Of a stretch of DNA of 56,555 nt, positions 41,835 to 50,200 are shown one piece after another. The number at the start of each line of letters is the position of its first letter. The stretch's first letter is position 1. The notes below the pieces were generated by a model, which saw only the letters and a list, made by a program, of their open reading frames with translations, had not been told where the DNA came from and ran no database searches. The translations under genes and the position numbers were made by a program. The DNA is from Microtetraspora malaysiensis (GTDB taxonomy: Bacteria > Actinomycetota > Actinomycetes > Streptosporangiales > Streptosporangiaceae), in the NCBI RefSeq assembly GCF_001528665.1, contig NZ_BBYJ01000044.1, positions 1 to 56,555 on the forward strand, in the 5' to 3' direction.

Positions 41835-41929
41835 CCGCCCTTCCCGTGTCCGCCCGAGGGGCCTGGGACATCCGCGTCGTCCCGGCCACGCTCACCGCCC
41901 ATGCCATCCCCGGCATCGAGCACCGCGAG

Positions 41930-41971
41930 CCGGCCGGGCCCGGGGAAGCGCTCCTCCCTCGGCCCGGCCGG
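41930..41971. terminator. 11-bp-stem bidirectional terminator hairpin
   Basis: CCGGCCGGGCC (41930-41940) and GGCCCGGCCGG (41961-41971) pair perfectly with a 20-base loop. It lies between tag (+, ends 41834) and the metallophosphoesterase gene (-, ends 41983), where both transcripts should stop. There is no T-run, as is common in high-GC actinobacteria. Confidence 0.65.
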
Positions 41972-41982
41972 TCACGGCCGCC

Positions 41983-44900
41983 TCAGCGCTTGGCGACGGT
42001 GATCGTGAATTTGGCGCTGATGCCGCCCACGGACACCGTGACGACGACGGTTCCCGCACGGATCGCACGGAGTGAGCCGTCCCGCTCGACCTTGACCACA
42101 CTGTGGTCGCTGCTGGTCATCTCCAGCCCGTCGGTCAGCGCGGGCGTTGAGCCGTCGGAATAGACGCCGGTCACGGTGAGGGTCTGGCGGTCGCCGGCGG
42201 TCACCGCCGCGGTCCCGGTCACCTTCAGATCCGTCAGGCGCTGCACGGTCACCGGTGAGTAGGTCACGACCCCGTCCTTGTCGGTGATCGACGCGTACCA
42301 TCCCTCGCCCTCGGAGAGTCCGGTCAGGTGCTGGTTGACGACCGTGCCGCTGGCCACTCCGCTGAGCGCTGCCGCGGGTTTGCCGGGGACGGCGACCGCC
42401 GAGAACGTGTTGGTCACCAGTTGGCGCTTGGCCGGAATCAGGTTGACGGGCACCTCGCCGGTGTCGACGGACGGGGTGTAGGCGTTGTAGCGGTTGAGCG
42501 TCGGCGAGTACGTCGTGAACTTGACCGCGTTCTTGCCGAAGCTCAGCAGCCGGACGAACCCGTCGCCGTTGGAGGTGAAGAAGTTGTCGGTCGACTTCTG
42601 CTTGCGGCTGATGTTGACCGACTGGTAGTTGGCGAGCATCGCGGGAACCGTACGGTTCCCGACCTTCTGCATGGTGGTGACGACGCCCTCCACGTGGCCG
42701 CACAGCACCATCACCACGTTGGAGTTCGGGGTCACGATCTTGTCGTAGACGGTCTGGCCGACCGCCACGTTGTCCCCGAACTGGTCCTTGTAGAGCGAGC
42801 CGTCGAAGTCCAGGTACTCGTGCAGCGCGACGATCGCGTTGCGGTTCGGGTACTGCGCGAGCACCTTGTTCGCCCAGGCCACGGTCGCGTCGCCGCCCTC
42901 ACGCCCCATCCCCAGGTAGAGGAAGACGAAGTCGTGGCCGCCGATCGTCACCAGGTCGTAGTGGCTGGTGTTGTCCGCCAGGCCGTCGCCCCACCAGGCG
43001 TTGTTCTTGTACCGGCTCTCGCCGAAGTACTTGACGTACTGGCTGTAGTCGCCGCAGGTCGAGGTGCCGCACGCGGCGTTGTGGTTGCCCACGTCGTGGT
43101 TGCCCGCGACCAAGCCGTACGGCACGCCCGCGTCATCGAGGATCTTGAAGGCGTCGTCGGCGACCTGCCAGTTGGACCGCCGCGTCTGGTCCTCGACGAT
43201 GTCGCCGGTGTTGGTGAAGTAGGCGATCTTCTTGTCCTGGTACTGGCCGGCGAAGTAGTTCATGACGGCGCTGTACGTCGGGGCCAGGTCCTGGAAGTAG
43301 CTGTAATACTGCGGGTCGCTCAACCAGGCGACGGTGTCGCTGCCGTTGTCGACGAGCACCATCTCGGCTCGGGCCGTGATGACGCCCTTCTCCGCGTACC
43401 TGCCCGCGTTGACGACCGCCGAGGCCTGCAGGGAGGTCGTGCCGGTGCCCAGCTCGTCGTACTGGCGGGTGGCGGGGTTCAGCACCGACAGGCGGACCCG
43501 CTCACCCGTCGAGGAGGATCCGTTGTAGGAGAGCGCGACGTCGCCCTTGTACGCACCGGTGGACACCGTGAACTCGTGGTACGGGCGTGCGGTGCTGCCG
43601 GTCGTCTCGACCGTGGGCCCGAGTTCGGTGAGTCCCATCTGCTGGCTGGAGCTGAACGGGACCAGGCCCTCGTCGGTGTTCGCCCTGGCGGTAACCGGCA
43701 GCGGCTTCGCCGTGAACAAGTTGACGTCCAGCGCCGACGTGGTCGGTGAGGAGACCGAGAGGCTCGCGTTCACCTGGTGCTGCTTCTCCTGGACAGAGGA
43801 GGCCACGCTGTACACCGGCTGGTTGGCCATGCGCGCGGCACTGTTGTCGACCGTGATCTTCACGGTCGCCTTCTGCTCGCCGTGCGCGTACAGCTGGAAG
43901 GTGTGCGCCCCGTCGGTCAGCGTGGCGGTATCCAGCTCGTAGCTCTTGGACCGTACGACCGGAACGAGGTTGGCGGCGCTCACGTCGAAGACCACGCCCG
44001 CTGCCACCGGGATTCCGGCGGGCAGTCCGCTGCCCGCCGGGTATCCGTCGCCGACCGAGTAGACGGTCGTGTCGGCGTAGGGCTTGTCCACGGTCGTGTA
44101 GTCGGTGCTGCCGATCGCGACCGGCTTGTAGTACACGACCTTCGTCGGCGTGAGCACGGTGCCGTCCGGCATGGTGAGCCGCACCTGCTTGACGTTGAAG
44201 TCGTTGACGTTGGTGACGCCGTAGGGCGTCTCGTTCAGCTTGTAGTAGTCGCTCGCCGTGCCGGGGGTGATCGCGATCTCGTTCGTCCCGACCTTCAGGT
44301 CCGAGATCGCCACGTTCAGCGCGTCCGGTGTGGTCAGCCACGCGTTCGGGCTGGCGCTGTTTGTGGTGAAGCGCTGGGAGAACCGGCCGTTGACCAGCAG
44401 CGAGTCACCCGGGAAGTTCTTTGCGTCCAGCCCCATGTGCAGCAGCGAGAACGCCGCCGGGTCCGGGACGTCGGTGCCCGTCAGCGGCTTGCCGTCCAGC
44501 CTGACCTCCAGGCCGCCCGGCGTCTTCGCCTTGTAGGCGAACTTGACGTCGCCATTCAGCTTCGCGCCGTCCTTGATGTTGAGCTGGTAGTCCTTGTCGG
44601 GGTCGAACCCGTCATCGGCGCCGGTGGCGACGGTCAGCGGCATGTGGGCCGAAGGCCGCTCGGGCGGCGGCCCGTAGGTGGCGGTGTCGCCTGGCGCGTT
44701 GCCGGCGGCGAAGTAGATCCTGTTGAAGGTCACCGAAGTGTCGAGTTCGGTGACCGCGAAGACCGAGACGTCACTCAGGCTGATCTTGCCGTCCACGGCG
44801 ATGCTGCTCAGCGCCGACGCCGCGTCCACCTTCACCTTGGCCGACAGCGGCACCTGGCTCTGCCGGGGGTAGCCGAAGGGAACCGCGATGTCCGAGCTCG

Positions 44901-45273
44901 CGCCGGCCGTGTTGGTGAAGTAGATGTTCCACGCGCTGGTGGTGACGTCAGGCGTGACGTCGATGTCGAGATAGAGGTACGGCGTCTCGCCCAGGTCGAT
45001 GACGTCCGTGACCTTGGTGGCGATGCTGGGCCAGCCGACCATCGCGGTGCTGTTGACGACCCGGTTCCTCATGGTCACGCTGTCGCCGTGCCACGTCACA
45101 TCGGCGCTGTCCGCCTTGGTCAGGGCCCAGGGCCGGGTGCGGTCAAGGATATTGTGGACCGTTCCTGTATCCGCGGCGGTCGCGGATGGGGGGGACGCTC
45201 CAAGTCCTGCGAACACGAGAGCCGCGATCAGCAGGACTACGGGACCGGCGGTGAACCGGTTGATGCCTTTCAA
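41983..45273 (-). CDS. large secreted metallophosphoesterase with bacterial Ig-like C-terminus
   Basis: A 1096-residue exported protein. Signal peptide 1-34 (FTAGPVVLLIAALVFAGLGA ... ATA). The first about 650 residues are beta-rich with carbohydrate-binding or Ig-like character. The calcineurin-like phosphoesterase domain follows (about 655-900): SDPQYY, NTGDIVED, AGNHDVGNH, ALHEYL and CGHVEG supply the metal ligands. The last about 90 residues are a BIG2-type domain (VTVQRLTDLKVTGTAAVTAG ... GTVVVTVSVGG). It probably hydrolyses phosphate esters outside the cell or at the wall. No anchor or lipobox was seen. Confidence 0.88.
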   Translation of the reverse strand: MKGINRFTAGPVVLLIAALVFAGLGASPPSATAADTGTVHNILDRTRPWALTKADSADVTWHGDSVTMRNRVVNSTAMVGWPSIATKVTDVIDLGETPYLYLDIDVTPDVTTSAWNIYFTNTAGASSDIAVPFGYPRQSQVPLSAKVKVDAASALSSIAVDGKISLSDVSVFAVTELDTSVTFNRIYFAAGNAPGDTATYGPPPERPSAHMPLTVATGADDGFDPDKDYQLNIKDGAKLNGDVKFAYKAKTPGGLEVRLDGKPLTGTDVPDPAAFSLLHMGLDAKNFPGDSLLVNGRFSQRFTTNSASPNAWLTTPDALNVAISDLKVGTNEIAITPGTASDYYKLNETPYGVTNVNDFNVKQVRLTMPDGTVLTPTKVVYYKPVAIGSTDYTTVDKPYADTTVYSVGDGYPAGSGLPAGIPVAAGVVFDVSAANLVPVVRSKSYELDTATLTDGAHTFQLYAHGEQKATVKITVDNSAARMANQPVYSVASSVQEKQHQVNASLSVSSPTTSALDVNLFTAKPLPVTARANTDEGLVPFSSSQQMGLTELGPTVETTGSTARPYHEFTVSTGAYKGDVALSYNGSSSTGERVRLSVLNPATRQYDELGTGTTSLQASAVVNAGRYAEKGVITARAEMVLVDNGSDTVAWLSDPQYYSYFQDLAPTYSAVMNYFAGQYQDKKIAYFTNTGDIVEDQTRRSNWQVADDAFKILDDAGVPYGLVAGNHDVGNHNAACGTSTCGDYSQYVKYFGESRYKNNAWWGDGLADNTSHYDLVTIGGHDFVFLYLGMGREGGDATVAWANKVLAQYPNRNAIVALHEYLDFDGSLYKDQFGDNVAVGQTVYDKIVTPNSNVVMVLCGHVEGVVTTMQKVGNRTVPAMLANYQSVNISRKQKSTDNFFTSNGDGFVRLLSFGKNAVKFTTYSPTLNRYNAYTPSVDTGEVPVNLIPAKRQLVTNTFSAVAVPGKPAAALSGVASGTVVNQHLTGLSEGEGWYASITDKDGVVTYSPVTVQRLTDLKVTGTAAVTAGDRQTLTVTGVYSDGSTPALTDGLEMTSSDHSVVKVERDGSLRAIRAGTVVVTVSVGGISAKFTITVAKR

Positions 45274-45419
45274 CTACTGCTTCTTTCTCCGGGGTGATGA
45301 AGGCCAGCCTTCGGCTGAGAGGGTTCCAGGGCCACGTGAACACCGGCTGATCAGCAAACGAAGATCAAGCTGCGGTCAGGCGTGGGCAACAGCCCAGGCA
45401 GACCGGTGATCCATCTCCG

Positions 45420-45661
45420 GAAGAGGCGTCGCTGCTGGTCGAGAGCGAGCGCCTGGCCGATGAAGCCCGGGAAAGGATCTCGAGGTGGCCTGGGACGCCG
45501 CCGAGGCCGGTCTCAAGCCCCGCTCGCCGAGTGACTGGCACGCTCTGGACGGTGCGATCGACGGGGCGCTGACCGCGTTGCGGGCCGACTCCCCGAGCCA
45601 GGCGCGATGCGGCGCGGCGATGAGGACCCTTGAGAAGACCCTGAAACACCTGGAGGCCTGA
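45420..45661 (+). pseudogene. remnant of a small unknown gene, one-base deletion
   Basis: Two adjoining frames look coding: [19 protein letters not shown] in one and [20 protein letters not shown] with [16 protein letters not shown] and [11 protein letters not shown] in the next, ending at TGA 45659-45661. Adding one G at about 45476 (AAGG-GATCTC) would join them. No start codon precedes the first part, so the 5' end is lost. The helical Asp/Ala-rich C-terminus resembles small conserved actinobacterial proteins, but I cannot name a family. The rest of 45274-45719 holds the upstream regions of the flanking genes. Confidence 0.4.
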
Positions 45662-45719
45662 GCCCGCACCTCGACGGCGCAAGCTACGATTGGCGCCTGT
45701 AGTAGACCCGGGGGTGGGA

Positions 45720-46151
45720 ATGACCAAGCCGTCGCGAAGGTCAGGCAGGCGTCCCCCGGGCGTCCTGGAGCAGGAGATCCTGGACTGCCTGACCGAGGCC
45801 GGTCGACCGCTGACCCCCGGTGAGGTGCAAACCCGGCTAGGCGGCGAGCTCGCCTACACCACCGTCATGACCACCCTCGCCCGGCTGCACAAGCGAGGGC
45901 TGGCCGAGCGCGAGCCCGCCGGCCGCGCCTACGCCTACCGGGTGGCCTCCGACGCCGAGGCGGCGCAGTCGATCGCCGTGGCCACGCAGATGAGCCGCCT
46001 GCTCGGGAAGGGCGGCGACCGTGCCGGCGTTCTCGCTCACTTCGTCGCCGACCTCGATCCCGAGGACGAGCGGCTGCTCACCGAGCTGCTGCGCGGCCTC
46101 GAAGACGGTCGCCAGGGGCGGGGGAGTACCCGCCGGACAACGGGCGAGTGA
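45720..46151 (+). CDS. BlaI/MecI-type transcriptional repressor
   Basis: A 143-residue winged-helix regulator from ATG 45720: GVLEQEILDCLTEAGRPLTP, VQTRLGGELAYTTVMTTLAR and LHKRGLAEREPAGRAYAYRV form the wHTH. The C-terminal helices dimerise and hold the protease-sensitive site in this family. GTG 46155 of the M56 peptidase gene starts three bases after its stop. GGGGGTGGGA is the likely ribosome site. TGTAGTA just upstream (about 45698-45704) resembles half of a BlaI operator (TACTACA...TGTAGTA). Confidence 0.9.
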   Translation: MTKPSRRSGRRPPGVLEQEILDCLTEAGRPLTPGEVQTRLGGELAYTTVMTTLARLHKRGLAEREPAGRAYAYRVASDAEAAQSIAVATQMSRLLGKGGDRAGVLAHFVADLDPEDERLLTELLRGLEDGRQGRGSTRRTTGE

Positions 46152-46154
46152 GCG

Positions 46155-47171
46155 GTGGCGTGGCTGGTGTGGTCGCCGCTGGTGGCCAATCTCGTGCTCG
46201 GCCTTCTCGGCCCATGGATCACGCGAACCCTGCCGCCCGGGCTGGCCGTCCGGCTGGTCCCGATCACGATGGTGGTCGTGGCCATGGGCACGGGGACGGT
46301 GCTGACCACACTCGGATTCCTGTCATTCGCGCAGGTACCCGAGGTGGCGCGGCTCGGCAGCTGGTCCGCGAGCCGGCTCGGCGCCGAACAGCCGTGGCCG
46401 GTGACGGCCGAGGCGATGGCGGGGACATGCGCCGCACTGCTGCTCGCCGCGGGTTTCCACACGATGGCGCGGGTGGTTCGCGAGCTGGTCAGAGTCGCGG
46501 GTACGGCCCGGCGACTGGTACCGGGCCCCGACGGGGTGGTCATCCTTCCCGGTGCCGTGCCGGACGCCTACACGCTTCCAGCCCTACCCGGAACCCCCGC
46601 ACGCGTTGTCGTGACGACCGCCATGCTGAGCGCTCTGGACGGTGAGGAAAGCCGTGTGCTGTTCGCCCACGAGGCAGCCCATGTCTCCGGCCGACACCAC
46701 CTCTACGTCCAAGTGGCGCGCCTCGCCTCCGCGACCAACCCCCTCCTGCGCCCCACCGCCCGCGCGGTGCGGTTCGCGGTCGAGCGAGCCGCCGATGAAG
46801 CCGCGGCGCGCCGGCTCGGGAACCGCCGGCTGGTCGCCCGCGCGCTGGCCCGTGCGGCACTTGCCAAGGCGGCCGCGCTGCGCGCCGATGTCCTCGGCCA
46901 AGGATCCACCGGCACCGCCTCCGTCAGCCTGTCGGCCACCGGTGGACAGGTCGCCCAGCGTGCGGCCGCCCTGCTGGCACCGGCACCACGCCCGCGCCGC
47001 GCCATCGCCGTCGGACTGCTGGCACTGACCACCATCACCCTCCTGGGCTCCTCGGTGGCAGTGGACCAACTCGACGATCGGCTCGACCAAGCCGAGCTTC
47101 CCGCGCCAGTCCTGCCATCCTCCCCATACGGGAGTCCGCACACGATCGCATCCGTTCTGTCAGGCGGATGA
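46155..47171 (+). CDS. M56-family membrane metallopeptidase (BlaR1-like)
   Basis: A 338-residue membrane protease. N-terminal helices (WLVWSPLVANLVLGLLGPWI, LVPITMVVVAMGTGTVLTTLGF) and AGTCAALLLAAGF flank the catalytic HEAAH in VLFAHEAAHVSGRHH. ERAADEAAARRLG is the third zinc-ligand region. A last helix lies near residue 280. It lacks the beta-lactam-binding sensor domain of true BlaR1. It probably cleaves or releases the BlaI-type repressor on an unknown cue. It is coupled to the repressor gene. Confidence 0.88.
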   Translation: MAWLVWSPLVANLVLGLLGPWITRTLPPGLAVRLVPITMVVVAMGTGTVLTTLGFLSFAQVPEVARLGSWSASRLGAEQPWPVTAEAMAGTCAALLLAAGFHTMARVVRELVRVAGTARRLVPGPDGVVILPGAVPDAYTLPALPGTPARVVVTTAMLSALDGEESRVLFAHEAAHVSGRHHLYVQVARLASATNPLLRPTARAVRFAVERAADEAAARRLGNRRLVARALARAALAKAAALRADVLGQGSTGTASVSLSATGGQVAQRAAALLAPAPRPRRAIAVGLLALTTITLLGSSVAVDQLDDRLDQAELPAPVLPSSPYGSPHTIASVLSGG

Positions 47172-47295
47172 CACTCGAACGATCGACGCTGACCACGCGG
47201 TCCCGCGCGGTGCGCGCGTTCAGCCCGTGGCAGGACAATCCCTATGACGTCGTGATCTCCGTTGTGAAGCGGTACAGGGCACCGTCCTCGCAGGT

Positions 47296-50200
47296 TCAGC
47301 GCGTGATCACCCCGGGATGCGCGGCATCGAACCCGGCGAGCCCTTCAGGGGTGAGCCGCAGGTAGAGGCCGCCGGGAACGTCCAGCACCAGAGGCTTGCC
47401 CTTGCCATAGAGCACGATGGAGATGTCCAACGCGAGGTACGTGTTCTCGTGCTGCTCCTCCAGGAAGTTACGTTCGACGATGTTGGCGTTCCGCGAACCG
47501 GCTTCGTCCGCCGTCTTCGTGCTGCCTCCGATGCCGCCGAAAGCCTGATTCCCGTCGGTACTCGATCCGGCGGACCCGCCACCCCGAAGCGACCGGCCCC
47601 GGCCTTGCTCCTGGCCGTGTCCGCTCGTGCTCATGGTCTGCGCGTAGACGCGTTGCTTGACCAGCGCACCGGCGATCTCGTGGGCCCCGTTGACGTCGAT
47701 CCCCACCCTGCCGATCCCTGGGAGCTCGTAGTCATGCGCGAGCAACTGCTCAAGATGGGCGCGCATGGTCCTTTCCTTGGTGGCCTCGGCCAGGGACATG
47801 CCGTCCGGGCGAGAGAGCTCGAATCCGCCCGGCCGGTCGGCCAGCGAGGGCACTTCCGCCCGGAGCTTCGGCGGTACCGCGGCCATCGGCGCCCATTCCT
47901 CCACCAGGGTGGCGGCGGGGAGCGCGACCTGGCTGACGTCTCCCTTGGGGACACCGTTCCCAAGCGTGGTGGACATGCTGTTGGGCCCCGCCGTCTCCGC
48001 CCATCGCGGGTCCGCGGCGACGACCGGCGTACGCGCCGTGACCGGGGTGCCTTGCGGCACCTCCGTGGTGAGGTGTCCCGGCACCAGGACGCCGAGTTCA
48101 CCGTTCGCGGCCGCCCTGGACGTCGAGGTGACCCCGACATGCCTGTCGAAGAACCTCCCGGCTCCGTCGTGTCCGGTTACCTCGCCCACCTTGAGCAGCA
48201 TGTTGCGGGTGGCGTTCTGCACGGGTTCCAGGACAGGGCGGACCGGGACGCGCTCAAGCGTGATCTCGTACGCGACCGGATGCCTGAACTCCTGCGGGGT
48301 TTCGCGTGTCTGGTACCGGTTGATCGCTTTCTCGTTCGTTCCGTGCGTGTCCGCGGTGTGGGAGTCGCGGTAGTTCGAGTACCCCGCTTCGATCCCCCTG
48401 ACATCGTCCGAGGACTCCAGGTAGCGCGCGAGCAGTTCCGCGCCGCGGTCCGATCCCGCTTCGCGCACCTTCATGTCGCCACTGAGGCGTTCGCTGCGGA
48501 GCATGAGGCCGGTGTCCGGACGCTCACCGACGTGTACTCCGTCGCCGACCTCGGCCGTGACCCGGATACCCACGCGTTCGGTGACTCGGCCGTGTTCATC
48601 TGTGACGAACAACCAGGAGGACACTCCGTTTCCGCGGAGTTCCCCCAATCTCGTGCCGAGCGCATCCTGGCCGTAGTGGCCACGCAGGTGCTCGGCCACC
48701 GGGTGGTTCGTGAACTCCTGGTCCGGGAAGAGCAGCCTGTCGTCGCGGAGCATCTCGACGATCTTCGGGAGTACGCCGTGCGCGTCGAGATGCTGAACGG
48801 AGGCGGCGCTCATCGCCGCCTCGGGCGCGGCATAGGCGCGGGTCGTGTCCCCTGCCTGCTTGGCGGGCTCCACGGTCTCCGGGCCGTCCAATCCGTGACG
48901 GCGCGCCACCTCGTCCGGAAGGACGAGGTCCATGATCTTTTCTACCCGGACGTATGTGGTCGGGCCCCGTTCGACCGTTCGCCCGTCGGTTCTGGTCGGT
49001 GTCACCTCCACGACCAGGTCTGCGCGGTACCAGTGCGAGGGGTGCCCATCTGAGTAGGTGACCCGGGCCACGTCGCTGCCACCCAGGTAGGAGCTTTCCT
49101 GGGTCATCCGCTTCGTGGCGCCGTGCACACCCGCTCGTGCCACGAGCTTCCGCTCGGTTCCGCCCGCCGCCTCACCGTCGCCGAGGGCGACCCGCAGACC
49201 ACTCCGGGCGTGCCCGCCCAGGTCCTGTCTGCTGCGCTCGCCATCCGTCATCCTCGAGTTACTGTTCGAGTAGCTTTCGTGCTCTACTCCGGTCTCCGAC
49301 TTGACGTGCTTCATGTCGGCCACGTGGACCTTCACCTGCACATCGTGCCGCGATCCCCCTGAATCGGACACTGTGTAGTACAGGCCGTCAGGATGAGACG
49401 TGACCATGGTTTCCAGCTTGATCACATCAGTCGCGGTCTCGAACACATGCGGTACGTCCAGGCGCTCCGCCGGCGCCGGCAGTCCCGCCCATCTGGCGTA
49501 GGCCTCGGCCACCGCCCCGGGCAGGTCGGGCATGGCACCCAGACGGACGATGGCGGACAGCTCGTCCGCACGAGGCCGCCATACATCACCGGGCAGTTCG
49601 GTCGACGACCGCACGCGTCCCACATGTGCGACGTCCTGCGCGAGTACTGGCGACTTCGGCAGGTGGGCATTCGGTACGAGGAACTCCGCCTTGCTTCCGT
49701 GCACCTCCCACCGGGCGTTCGTCACCTCTGTGCCGTTTCGCGAGATCCTCATCCTGACGTCGAAGGAGAGATCTCGCGTAATGGTGAAGCCGCCACCGGT
49801 CTCCGTGCGGTCGTACCTCGTGTGACCAGCGGAGAAGCCGGCGCTCTCCGCCTTGGCGCCACTGCCGGCGAGAGAAAGGTTCACCGGGTCGATCTTGAGC
49901 CCGTCGTTCACCTCGACGCGCGCGACACCAAGCACCTCCCCATGGCCTGCGGCTGACGTCTCCCGCTGGCTGGTGCTGGTCTGCGACGTGATCCTGCGCT
50001 CGTTCACCTTCATCTCGGTCGAGCCGACCTCGTGCCGCCGGCCGAGAGCGCCCTCGGCCACGATCTCGAAGGTGTGGCCGCCGATCGTCTTCTCATATCT
50101 GATTCCGTGGAGAGCATGCGTCAGGTCGGCTTCCAGGGCCGGGCCGCCGAAGCGGCTCTCGACGTCCCGCATGATCTGCCGCCTGATCCCCGGCGGGAGG

